Shown here: piece by piece, positions 33,853 through 41,905 of the stretch
Numbering within the stretch: position 1 is the stretch's first letter
Layout: each line of letters opens with the position of its first letter
Origin: Candidatus Binatia bacterium
Lineage (GTDB): Bacteria; Desulfobacterota; Binatia; UBA12015
Assembly (NCBI GenBank): GCA_029243485.1
Contig: JAQWRY010000032.1
Span: 62,001-126,000, forward strand
Length of the DNA: 64,000 bases
Reading direction: 5' to 3'
Made by a program: the position numbers and the translations under genes
Notes under the pieces: generated by a model
The model's input: only the letters and a program-made list of their open reading frames with translations
What the model was told of the DNA's origin: nothing
Databases searched by the model: none

Positions 33853-34248
33853 CTACTCCTTCAACCGGGGCGGAAGCGCGTACCACTCTTTGAGTTGCGC
33901 GAGAAGCTGCTGCGCATCGGGTTGCGCGAGCTTTTCCTCGCACTCGGCCTTCGAGTATCCGGTTCGGAGGCCGGTCGTGCGCGCCTGCCCTTCGTCGAAG
34001 ACCTTGGACAGAATCTCGAGGTGTTGGTCGGAGGCACCGCGGCCCCGCGCGTAGCGGAGGTAGGAAGCGCGGATCCGAACGGGGGGTCGGATGTCACAGG
34101 TGATGAAGCGGCCACTGTAGCTGCCGTACTTCAGGGCTGTGTCTTTGAGCTCTTCCACGACGATCACGTCGATCGCGGCAGCGGGGCCGGTGGACAAGGA
34201 GAGCGCGACGAAGGCGATTCCGAGCAGAAAGATACGTGACGAGACCAT
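33853..34248 (-). CDS. Secreted protein of unknown function
   Basis: 131 residues. A signal peptide spans about residues 1-25 (IFLLGIAFVALSLSTGPAAA), followed by IDVIVVEELKDTALKYGSYSG. Two Cys (in FITCDIRP and KAECEEK) may form a disulfide. I recognise no family. It lies 33 bases downstream of the potassium-channel gene on the same strand, at the end of the run that begins at 40887, so it may be its last member. Confidence 0.68.
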   Translation of the reverse strand: MVSSRIFLLGIAFVALSLSTGPAAAIDVIVVEELKDTALKYGSYSGRFITCDIRPPVRIRASYLRYARGRGASDQHLEILSKVFDEGQARTTGLRTGYSKAECEEKLAQPDAQQLLAQLKEWYALPPRLKE

Positions 34249-34281
34249 CGTAACGAGGCTAACGACGACGGCCGACCGAGT

Positions 34282-34968
34282 CTACTGGGGCGGCCGCGCC
34301 GTCTTGGTGGTGTAGATTGCCACGAGGCGTGCGATCACGGCGGCGATGTAGAGCTGCCCGATCACGGCTTCGACCGCTGCGAGGTTGCGTGCGATCGGTG
34401 CGACCGGCGCGATGTCTCCGTACCCGACCGTCGTGAGGGTGATCAGGCTGAAGTAGCGCAGGATGCTGCTCCCGCGGTGGCTTGCCTCGGCGAGTTCCAC
34501 GCCGATCGCGTCCGATACCGCGAAGGCTTCCGGGTCGATGTGCGCGATCAGCATGAACAAGCGAGCGAACAGAAAGCCGATGAGGAGGTAGACGGCGGAC
34601 GCCCCGAACACCGTGTCCGCCTCGACCTCGTTGCGCGAGAATATGTCTGTGAGAATGCCCCACGAGACCAGCGTGAGAAAGATGACCCCGGCGACGTCCG
34701 TGAGGATCGGGAGCCCGTTCTCGGATATCGGCGCCGCGGCCTCGAGCGCGACGAAGGTCGAGCCGCAGAGGCCTATCAGCAGGAGCAGCGTTCGGTCCGA
34801 CCAGATGGCGCGGAGGCTGCCCACGAAAACGAGGAACGTGAGCGAGGTGAGGCCCAACGGGGTCTCTGGCTGTGTGGCTACAAGAGGCTCGAAGACGAAG
34901 AGGAGAAGCGTCGCTATCAGCAGGAAGGAGTATCGTCCGGTGAGCATGTCGAGCGGGAGAGTCTTCAT
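34282..34968 (-). CDS. Ion_trans_2-type potassium channel without regulatory domain
   Basis: 228 residues with about six hydrophobic segments. The last two flank the pore loop with the selectivity filter TVGYGD near residue 188, so K+ selectivity is expected. There is no RCK/TrkA-N domain or voltage-sensor Arg ladder, and the C-terminus ends after a short basic tail (TTKTARPPQ). The ATG at 34968 overlaps the stop of the MprF-like gene by 4 bases, so translation is probably coupled. A channel encoded directly behind a lipid aminoacylation enzyme is unusual. Confidence 0.9.
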   Translation of the reverse strand: MKTLPLDMLTGRYSFLLIATLLLFVFEPLVATQPETPLGLTSLTFLVFVGSLRAIWSDRTLLLLIGLCGSTFVALEAAAPISENGLPILTDVAGVIFLTLVSWGILTDIFSRNEVEADTVFGASAVYLLIGFLFARLFMLIAHIDPEAFAVSDAIGVELAEASHRGSSILRYFSLITLTTVGYGDIAPVAPIARNLAAVEAVIGQLYIAAVIARLVAIYTTKTARPPQ

Positions 34969-37520
34969 CGTTTTACGATTCCTACGACCCCGCCGGAGAC
35001 CAGGCTGGCAACGTCGGTCAGGATCCGCGGGAGCGCGAAGCCGCCAGGGGAGGCGAGGTAGCGCGGTGTCCACTCCGGGTCGAACTTGTCCTTGTACTGG
35101 CGCAGACCCTGGAAGTTGTAGAAGTGCTCGCCGTGGCGATAGAGGAATCCGCCGGCACGGCTCCAGAGCGGGGCGAGCGCGTGTTCGTCCATACCGGAGA
35201 ACGGCGCGAGTCCGAGGCCGAACCGTTGGTACCCACGGGCGCGTGCCCACTGCATGCCTTCGATGAACAGGAAGTCCATCAGCCCGGCCGGGCCGCCGGG
35301 CAGATGGCGCATGAGGTCGAAGGACATCTCCGCGTGCTGACCGCTTTCCCAAAGATTCGCAAATGCAACAATCCCGTTTTCGGTGCGCACGATCGCGATC
35401 GGGAACCGCCGCAGGTACGCGCGATCGAACCGCCCAAGCGAAAAGCCCTTCTCGCGGGTGTTCTTCTCGGCGAGCCACGTGTCCGACACCGTCTGCAGTT
35501 CGGGGAGGATCTCGTCGACGCCGTTCGGGGGCACGATCTCGAAGTGGGCCCCGTCCTGCGTGGCCTGCCTATGCGCCCGCCTGAGGCGAGCCCGCTCGGG
35601 CCCGTCGAGGCTGAAATGCTCGAGGGGCACGTGAGCTTCCTGGCCGAGCTTCAACAGGTTCAATCCGAGATCGACGTACGTGGCGAGGTTCGCGCTGCCG
35701 ACCTCATAGAAGACCGTTCGGGCGCCGTGTCTCCCGGCGAGTGCGTGGAACTGCCACGCCAGGTCGCGCGTCTCCTCCTGCGGGCCGATGGGGTCGCCGA
35801 GTGCGATGAAGCTCGTCCCGGCAACTCCGTACATGACGAAGGCGTTCCGGCTCGCCGTCAGGAGGAACGATTTGTCGCCGGCGAGCGCGAGGTGCGCAGT
35901 CGCCACCGGCGAGTCGCGCACGACGCTCTCGATCCGTTCCCAGGTCTCGTCCGAGGGGGCTTCGGGGTCCGGGGGGGCGGGCCTCAAGAGCCGCGCAGCG
36001 CCGTACATGACGAAGGCGATCGCTGCACCGGCAAGGGCGCGCAGTCCGCGGGATGCCTGGCTCGAGAGTTCGAATTGCCACCAAAGGTCCGCTTGGTACT
36101 CGACGTGACGATAGGAGAACAGGAGCAACCAACCGGCACCGACCAGCACCAGAATCGCGGCGAACGTCCAACTTGGAGTGAGGGGTTCGTCGAGAAGGGA
36201 GGAGCGTCGGTAGAAGTGTCGACGGCACGGGATCAGCGCGAGGAGGGCCACGGCGAGGATGGCGGTCGTCTCGAGATCGAACGCACGGAGCAGCGAGAAG
36301 GCGGCTCCGGCGGCGAGCAGGCCGGAAGTGAGAGCCCAGGCCGCGTTCAGGCGGAGCTGCAGTCCGCGAGCGAGGAGAACCAGGGCCATCCCGATGAGGC
36401 TCGCGAGGAAGTTCGACAGGTTCAGGACCGAGAGCGGTAGCGCGCGCGCGAGCCATTCGAGCTTTTCGGGGGCCGTCGGCGTCGTGCCGCCGACGACGAG
36501 CAACAGGCCCGCGATGAACGTGAGCAGGGCGAGTGCCTGCGGGACGATCTCTGGAACCCAGCTGCCGACGATCCGCCCCACTTCGCTCGCATGGGACTTT
36601 CTTTGCAGGAGCTCGTGTCCTCCGAGGAGCAGGCTCGCGACCGCGAGCGGCACGACGTAGTACACGCCCCGGAACACGAGGACGGCGCCGAGGAGTTCGG
36701 ATTTCGGGGCGTACGGTGCGAGCGCGATCAGCAGCGTCGCCTCGAATACGCCGAGCCCCGCGGGCACCGCGCTCGCGACGCCGATCACCTGTGCGAGGAG
36801 GAAGGATCCGAAGAAGATCGGAAAGGTGAGTGTCGGGGTATCGGGTAGCAGTACCCAGAGCACGGTGGACGCGAGGAGCCAGTCCGCACTCGAGACGGCA
36901 ATCTGAGCCGTGCCGATTTTGGGCGCGGGCATCTCGATCTGCCAGCTTCGGAGCCGGATGGGCCGACTGCGCAGCGAGCAGCGCACGAGGTAGGCCCCGA
37001 CGAGGACCGGCCCGACGAGGCCGAGGAGGCGGGTGAGGTCGGCGTCGAGCGGAACCAGCGCGCGCAGCGCCTGCGGCTCGCCGATGAGGACGACCCCGCC
37101 GAGTGTCAGAAACCCGAGCCAGAAAGTGAGTCCCGTGAAGCCGATGACCTTGGCGATCTCGACCGAAGAGAGTCCCCAGCTCGAGTACAATCGATACCGC
37201 ACGGCGCTGCCGCCGAGGAAGATCGGCCCCAAGTTGTGGTTCACCACGTAGCCGACGAAGGACGCCATCGAGATTCGTCGATACGGTAGCCAGTGGTCGA
37301 TGTAGACGAGTGCAAGCGCGTCGTATGCGGTGAGCACGATGTAGCTCAACGCCGAGAGCAGAAGCGAGATGGCGATCGCCGTCGTCGGTAGGCTTCTCGC
37401 GTACGCGAGGATCTGGTGGGTCGGGATGTCGCGCAGTTCGCGATGGAGCACGAAGCCCACGCCCACGACGAGGACGACGCCCAGCAGAGGAGGCCCGTAC
37501 CTCCGAAGGATCGTCAACAC
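34965..37520 (-). CDS. mprF: MprF-like bifunctional phosphatidylglycerol aminoacyltransferase/flippase
   Basis: 851 residues, the usual MprF length. The first ~530 residues hold some 12-14 transmembrane helices, starting with an UPF0104/flippase-like part (SFVGYVVNHNLGPIFLGGSA). The last ~300 residues are the DUF2156 (GNAT-like) synthase domain, with SFIALGDPIGP, EKGFSLGRF and FPIAIVRTENG. MprF transfers Lys or another aminoacyl group from tRNA to phosphatidylglycerol and flips the product outward, lowering the membrane's negative charge. The GTG start at 37520 lies 11 bases after the DUF1614 stop, and its stop overlaps the K+-channel start. Substrate amino acid cannot be read from sequence. 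Confidence 0.9.
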   Translation of the reverse strand: MLTILRRYGPPLLGVVLVVGVGFVLHRELRDIPTHQILAYARSLPTTAIAISLLLSALSYIVLTAYDALALVYIDHWLPYRRISMASFVGYVVNHNLGPIFLGGSAVRYRLYSSWGLSSVEIAKVIGFTGLTFWLGFLTLGGVVLIGEPQALRALVPLDADLTRLLGLVGPVLVGAYLVRCSLRSRPIRLRSWQIEMPAPKIGTAQIAVSSADWLLASTVLWVLLPDTPTLTFPIFFGSFLLAQVIGVASAVPAGLGVFEATLLIALAPYAPKSELLGAVLVFRGVYYVVPLAVASLLLGGHELLQRKSHASEVGRIVGSWVPEIVPQALALLTFIAGLLLVVGGTTPTAPEKLEWLARALPLSVLNLSNFLASLIGMALVLLARGLQLRLNAAWALTSGLLAAGAAFSLLRAFDLETTAILAVALLALIPCRRHFYRRSSLLDEPLTPSWTFAAILVLVGAGWLLLFSYRHVEYQADLWWQFELSSQASRGLRALAGAAIAFVMYGAARLLRPAPPDPEAPSDETWERIESVVRDSPVATAHLALAGDKSFLLTASRNAFVMYGVAGTSFIALGDPIGPQEETRDLAWQFHALAGRHGARTVFYEVGSANLATYVDLGLNLLKLGQEAHVPLEHFSLDGPERARLRRAHRQATQDGAHFEIVPPNGVDEILPELQTVSDTWLAEKNTREKGFSLGRFDRAYLRRFPIAIVRTENGIVAFANLWESGQHAEMSFDLMRHLPGGPAGLMDFLFIEGMQWARARGYQRFGLGLAPFSGMDEHALAPLWSRAGGFLYRHGEHFYNFQGLRQYKDKFDPEWTPRYLASPGGFALPRILTDVASLVSGGVVGIVKR

Positions 37521-37531
37521 GAGCCCGGTTC

Positions 37532-38206
37532 CTATGCGCCGGCGAGAAGCACCGCGATGAGTCCGGTCAGGAAGACGCCGTCGAATGTACCGGCTCCCCC
37601 GATCGACACGATCGGTGCTCCCAACGTCCGGATCCCCGGGAGGTTGAGAATGTCGGCGCCGAGTAGCGCGCCGAGCGTGCCTCCGGCGTACGCGGCGGCG
37701 GCAGGGGCCGTCGGGGCGAGAACCAAGGCCGCTCCGGCGGCGGCCAGCGGTGGAATGAACATGGGCATCGCAATGCCGACGCCCTTCACCGGAGTCGCAA
37801 TGAGGTACGTTACTCCGGTCACGACGAGGAGGGAGAGTAGGACCGGGGCGGGATTCGCTTGCTGGGAGATGACCCAGAACGAGAGGAGCATCGGGACGAT
37901 GGCTCCGCCCACGTTGATGGCGACCACGGTCGGTTTTGCGTCGGGGCCTTCGCCCTCCACGGGTGCCATGGTGAATAGCGGGAGGTTCAACATGCTCCCG
38001 ATCCACGAGGCGAACAGCAGCCCGAAGAAGTACCGGTGCGGGACGCCGAGCTTGTCGTACGCGAAATCGAGCGCGCCGACCTCGAGAATGCCGAGGAGTC
38101 CCGCGGCGGCGAACATGAGACCGAGGCGCCCCGGTGTCAGCTCTATCTTGGCGGGGGCCTGCGCTGCGGGGCCGGCTGGGCCCGCGGGTTTCGCGGACTT
38201 CGTCAC
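37532..38206 (-). CDS. DUF1614 family membrane protein
   Basis: 224 residues with about six transmembrane helices. After a Pro/Ala-rich cytoplasmic N-terminus come segments typical of DUF1614: VVAINVGGAIVPMLLS and, near the C-terminus, GGAGTFDGVFLTGLIAVLLA. The family is found in bacteria and archaea and has no known function. The start overlaps the ferredoxin stop by 4 bases and the stop lies 11 bases before the MprF-like start, so it is firmly within this operon. Confidence 0.85.
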   Translation of the reverse strand: MTKSAKPAGPAGPAAQAPAKIELTPGRLGLMFAAAGLLGILEVGALDFAYDKLGVPHRYFFGLLFASWIGSMLNLPLFTMAPVEGEGPDAKPTVVAINVGGAIVPMLLSFWVISQQANPAPVLLSLLVVTGVTYLIATPVKGVGIAMPMFIPPLAAAGAALVLAPTAPAAAAYAGGTLGALLGADILNLPGIRTLGAPIVSIGGAGTFDGVFLTGLIAVLLAGA

Positions 38207-38706
38207 GTCGCGTCGCTCCCGGCCGGTCGCTCGCTTGCCAGGGTCGCCCGGTCGTCGTCGCTCAGAAGACCGGCGAGGCGGGAACCCTCACCCATGTGAT
38301 GGAACCCACCTTCCTCGGCCCAATAGTCGTCGCCGGGTTCCGGGGTCTGGCCGGCGGGCTCCGGGCTGCCTGTGATCTCGGCTCCGAGGACCTGCTCGAG
38401 CAGGTTCGAGTCGTAGGTTCGGATGGCGCTTGCGCCGGCGATGAACGTGCAGACTTCCACGCAGATGTGGCATCCGACGCATTCGAAGTGGCGCACCTGA
38501 ACCGGCTGGGAGTCTCGGCCTTCGACGGCTCCGTCGGGCAGGGTCTCGATGCATTGGGCCGGACAGAGCGGAGCGCAGAGGCCGCAAGCCGAGCAGGCGT
38601 TTACGTCGACCAACGCGACGACGTCGGGCTTTTGCTGCTTGGGCGTGACGGGCTCGGGAACCCCAGCTTCGGCGAGCCGCTGACGAATCACCTCGATTGC
38701 GGACAT
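38203..38706 (-). CDS. Two-cluster (2[4Fe-4S]) ferredoxin-type protein
   Basis: 167 residues. The first cluster motif is CSACGLCAPLCPAQC (Cys-x2-Cys-x2-Cys-x3-Cys near residue 45); the second is CVGCHICVEVC. The N-terminal ~40 residues are a basic helix (SAIEVIRQRLAEAG) and the C-terminal ~60 residues are acidic and low-complexity. It is probably an electron carrier or a redox-sensing subunit. I chose ATG 38706 because GGAGAA lies at the right distance; an ATG at 38724 is possible. The gene overlaps DUF1614 by 4 bases. Confidence 0.88.
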   Translation of the reverse strand: MSAIEVIRQRLAEAGVPEPVTPKQQKPDVVALVDVNACSACGLCAPLCPAQCIETLPDGAVEGRDSQPVQVRHFECVGCHICVEVCTFIAGASAIRTYDSNLLEQVLGAEITGSPEPAGQTPEPGDDYWAEEGGFHHMGEGSRLAGLLSDDDRATLASERPAGSDAT

Positions 38707-38767
38707 GAGCGGGTCTTCTCCCATCCCGCCGGGGTCCACGCAAGAACGGGAGCAGGATGGACCCCGA

Positions 38768-40006
38768 TCAGGGTCGCCGCGTCACCCTCTTGAACTTGAG
38801 TTCCACGGCGTCCAGGCCGCCAAGCACGTCTTCGCTCACGACACCCTTGCCTTCGACGGTGGTGCCGTTGGGTACGGGGAGGTCCTCGCAGACGAACTGG
38901 CGGGGGGCTCGGATCCGCGTGTCGGGCAGGATGCGGACCGACACGACCGCGCCCTGTCGCGCCACCTGCAGGATCCCCTCGTCACAGTCGGCGGCGATCA
39001 CGAGCCCGCGAATCGGGAGCTCGAAATCAGGGGCCTGACGTCCGCCCACGATGACCACCTGCCCGCGAATCACGCCGGGGGCCCGCAGGTTGAGGGTGCC
39101 GCCACCGGTCACACGGTCGCCCAGAGTGAGATCTTCGCACGCGAGCGGGCGGTCTTGCGGGGTCCGGATGACGGCGTCGGCCGGCAGGCGGATGCGCACC
39201 AGGTGCTTGCCGTCGTGGATGGCGATCCCACCGGCATCACAGTCGATCACGATGATGTTGCCGCGCAACGCGACCTGACGCTCGAGCTGCGGAGGCGAGT
39301 CGTCGGGCCCAATGACGATTCGGAGCGCAGTCACGCCACGCCCACCGAGATCGTCGAGGAGTCCCTCGACTGCGATGTCGTCTCGCTTACGGATGTCGTC
39401 GCAGGATGCAGCACTCCCGCCTCGCAGGAATTCCGTATCGTCGATTAACGTGACGTCGAGTCGATCGCCGTCGCGGTCTTCGACCCGAAGTTCTCCAGCG
39501 GCGCAGTTCACTTCGCGAACCCTTCCGGCACCAAGGATCTGGCGACCGGCTTCTGCGGTGACGCCGTCGGCGTCGAGTTCGATGTCGGAGAGGACGACGA
39601 CGCCTCCGGTCGGGATGTCGAGTTCCTGTTCGGTTTCGAAGTCGGTCGTCTGGAAGCGCAGGGTGACCGCTCCGGAGAACTCGCCATCGATACTGAAGTT
39701 GCCGTCGGTATCGGTCGTCGTTGCGAGGTCCGGGAACTCGACGAGCGAGACGTCGATCCCGTCGACGCTTGCGAGTCCTTCCAGCTCCGGGGCTTCGCCC
39801 GTGGCGCTTGCAGAGCCCAGGTCTGCGGTGTTCTCGACCGCTTCGAAGTCCTCTACCGCGACCACATTGCCTACGACCGAGGCGCTGATGCCCGTTCCCA
39901 CGGGTCCACCATCGGTTATTCCAATGCCCAAGCCGCCGCCGCAGCCCCACAGGAGAAGCGTTGCGACGAGCAGGACCGACTGCCGCGTAGGTAGAGAGAA
40001 CCTCAT
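38768..40006 (-). CDS. DUF5666-type lipoprotein
   Basis: 412 residues. A lipobox signal peptide (VLLVATLLLWGC) puts the lipidated Cys near residue 22. The mature protein has repeated ~60-70-residue beta modules (LRGNIIVIDCDAGGI, DFELPIRGLVIAADCDEG) with the recurring V-x-I-x-x-D-C/G pattern of DUF5666, a small OB-like domain seen in lipoproteins. The start overlaps the DUF6502 stop by 4 bases. This pair, HTH protein plus DUF5666 lipoprotein, is, to my knowledge, a recurrent neighbourhood in proteobacteria, without assigned function. Confidence 0.8.
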   Translation of the reverse strand: MRFSLPTRQSVLLVATLLLWGCGGGLGIGITDGGPVGTGISASVVGNVVAVEDFEAVENTADLGSASATGEAPELEGLASVDGIDVSLVEFPDLATTTDTDGNFSIDGEFSGAVTLRFQTTDFETEQELDIPTGGVVVLSDIELDADGVTAEAGRQILGAGRVREVNCAAGELRVEDRDGDRLDVTLIDDTEFLRGGSAASCDDIRKRDDIAVEGLLDDLGGRGVTALRIVIGPDDSPPQLERQVALRGNIIVIDCDAGGIAIHDGKHLVRIRLPADAVIRTPQDRPLACEDLTLGDRVTGGGTLNLRAPGVIRGQVVIVGGRQAPDFELPIRGLVIAADCDEGILQVARQGAVVSVRILPDTRIRAPRQFVCEDLPVPNGTTVEGKGVVSEDVLGGLDAVELKFKRVTRRP

Positions 40007-40887
40007 CGTGACCTCGTGATGCGACCGGGCAGAGGCGGATCGCCTTCGAAGACCTTCTTCGAGTCTTCCTCGGTCTCTTCGTAGTAGTACACGCCCAGAA
40101 CGACGCGGGATTGCTTGCCCCCGGGAGCATCCGGGGTGCGGTCGCGGTCGTTCGACGACAAGAGGACGTTGGATCGACGGATGAAGTCTTCGCCGGTGGC
40201 GCGTGAGGATTCGCGCAGAGCTTCGAGCGCGTCGGAGCCGATGTTGTCGTAGACGACCTTGCGTTGCAGCCAGGGCTTCTCTGGGTTCTCGACGTTGTGC
40301 ACGATGGTCGAGAATAGTTCGCCCGGATCGGATGCGAGGAGCGTGAGCTTCCCTTCGAGATCGCCCGCGGGGACGTTCGCTTCCTGTTTCAGATGTACGA
40401 CGCCTGCATCGTCGATGGCGGCGACGCCCGTGCGAATGAGTTCGTCGAGAACGGATCGGACGGGCAGATCGACGCCCCGTTCGCGGACGAGCCGAGAGAA
40501 CGTCGCCGTCCGTTTTCGAGTGTCCTCGTAAGGCAGTGCGCGCGGGTGCCCCCGCGCGTCGGAGAACGGCGGCCCGCCGATCCACCGCCCGATGACGCGC
40601 GTAATGGCGGTGTCTTCTACTTCGACCGGAGCATCTGCTGTGCGCGGTCCGTGACGTAGTCGCGCGATCTCTTTCCGATTCAGCCCGGTCATGAGTGCGA
40701 CGCGGCTGTCGGTCAGGCGCTTGTGGGGCAGCGCGAAGTCATGCTCGGCGGTTTCCACGTAGAGCTCGCGGATTATCTGGTCGAGCGCAGGGTAGGTGAC
40801 GCCATACGCGACCAGCTGTCGAACGACCGGTCGCAGCATGCGGCGAATCGCCGCCGCAAACTGCTCCTTCAATCCTGTGGGAAGCAT
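40003..40887 (-). CDS. DUF6502 family protein, probable DNA-binding
   Basis: 294 residues, cytoplasmic. The N-terminal third contains LALPHKRLTDSRVAL-like and GLNRKEIARL segments that look like a helix-turn-helix, and the C-terminal part carries VYYYEETE. The length and pattern match DUF6502 proteins. It is the first gene of the run to 33853 and overlaps the DUF5666 lipoprotein start by 4 bases, so it may be a regulator acting on its own operon. Function is inferred from context only. Confidence 0.7.
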   Translation of the reverse strand: MLPTGLKEQFAAAIRRMLRPVVRQLVAYGVTYPALDQIIRELYVETAEHDFALPHKRLTDSRVALMTGLNRKEIARLRHGPRTADAPVEVEDTAITRVIGRWIGGPPFSDARGHPRALPYEDTRKRTATFSRLVRERGVDLPVRSVLDELIRTGVAAIDDAGVVHLKQEANVPAGDLEGKLTLLASDPGELFSTIVHNVENPEKPWLQRKVVYDNIGSDALEALRESSRATGEDFIRRSNVLLSSNDRDRTPDAPGGKQSRVVLGVYYYEETEEDSKKVFEGDPPLPGRITRSR

Positions 40888-41168
40888 GAGATCTCGAGTT
40901 GGAGCAGTCTACCGTGTTTCGGCTCCGTTTGCCCGGCCCCGGCCGGCGTCGATGAGACACCGGGGGGATGGCCGCATCGTCCCGCCGGACGGGGGCCGGG
41001 TGGGTGGCCGAACGCGGTCCCGGACCCCATGTCGGGGACCGCGTCCTGCCGGAGCCGTCGCTGGGGGAACCGGGGGGGGAATCCCCAGCGACGAGTTTCT
41101 CGGACTTGCTTCCTGGTGCTCGGGGCGCTCATGATCGAGTTCGATGCCGGAGAACTTTTCGGCATAAA

Positions 41169-41183
41169 TGGGAAATATTCCCA
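41169..41183. promoter_or_regulatory. Inverted repeat TGGGAA-ATA-TTCCCA, candidate operator
   Basis: A perfect 6-bp inverted repeat with a 3-base spacer, in an AT-rich island inside a GC-rich region. It lies 77 bases upstream of the 41261 gene. It looks like a binding site for a dimeric regulator; the factor is unknown. Confidence 0.4.
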
Positions 41184-41198
41184 ATTTCAGATCAACGC

Positions 41199-41216
41199 AA
41201 CCCCATTTTTGGGGTT
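41199..41216. promoter_or_regulatory. Inverted repeat AACCCC-ATTTTT-GGGGTT
   Basis: A perfect 6-bp inverted repeat with a 6-base AT loop, 15 bases after the previous repeat and 44 bases before the 41261 start codon. It could be a second operator half or a small hairpin in the 5' leader. Confidence 0.35.
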
Positions 41217-41260
41217 TCGTAGGTTCTCGTGCCCCCTGACGCCTCGAACGCGTAGCCGTT

Positions 41261-41905
41261 ATGCTCGACTGGGTGCTCCTCTGGTTCTTCATCGCAGGCC
41301 TCCTGATCATGGGGGTCCGCAGGTTTTTCCTGGGGTATCCGGCGACCCCGGTCGGCGTTCAGACGCTCCCGGCGCGGGAGTATCAGACCGCTCGAGCCGC
41401 GGCGCTCGTGATCTATCCCGAGGGCGGGGCGATTTCGGCCTCGGCCGATTCGGCGCGGGTGGGTCTTCACGCGGACCGTTTCGTGGGCGCGCAGGCGACC
41501 TCGAACCAGATCCTGATGCACCTGCTATTCATCGCGGTCGAGCACGCGACGCTCGTGTTCCCGAGTCACGGGCCCCGCGGTCGGCGGCGCTTCTCGTCGC
41601 TCGATCCCGATCAGCAGCTCGCCTACCTCGAAGGTTGGCGGCAGAGCCAGCTCGCCCCGCGTCGGCTCGTCTTCATGAGCCTTCGTGCCATCCTCACGAT
41701 GGGCTACTTCGCAGACCCTGGCGTTCTGCGGTCTCTGGGGCTGGCGCCGCGCGAAATCGAGCGGCGCGTCGTCGAGGCCGATCTATTGTGGCCGGCAGTG
41801 GGCGAGCACCCGGCGTCCATTGGATTCAGGCAAGCCGACGTGAACGGTCGAGGTGATCTGCCACCGCTTGGTCCGGCTGAGCCACTGCATCCGGATTACC
41901 GATGA
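41261..41905 (+). CDS. Small membrane-anchored partner of a GMC oxidoreductase
   Basis: 214 residues. One N-terminal hydrophobic helix (WVLLWFFIAGLLIMGV) is followed by a globular part with ALVIYPEGGAISAS, HGPRGRRRFSSLD and SLRAILTMGYFADP. It resembles the gluconate 2-dehydrogenase subunit-3-like proteins that accompany membrane GMC dehydrogenases, though the similarity is modest. The stop overlaps the GMC oxidoreductase start by 4 bases (ATGA), so the two products are made together and probably interact at the membrane. Confidence 0.7.
   Translation: MLDWVLLWFFIAGLLIMGVRRFFLGYPATPVGVQTLPAREYQTARAAALVIYPEGGAISASADSARVGLHADRFVGAQATSNQILMHLLFIAVEHATLVFPSHGPRGRRRFSSLDPDQQLAYLEGWRQSQLAPRRLVFMSLRAILTMGYFADPGVLRSLGLAPREIERRVVEADLLWPAVGEHPASIGFRQADVNGRGDLPPLGPAEPLHPDYR

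Larger units (their letters stand above)
40888..41260. promoter_or_regulatory. Divergent intergenic region with AT-rich inverted repeats
   Basis: 373 bases between the DUF6502 gene and the GMC-partner gene, transcribed apart. The first 270 bases are very GC-rich with no supported gene. An AT-richer stretch at 41160-41220 holds two adjacent inverted repeats, annotated separately. Both promoters should lie here, but no convincing -10/-35 pair was found. Confidence 0.5.
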
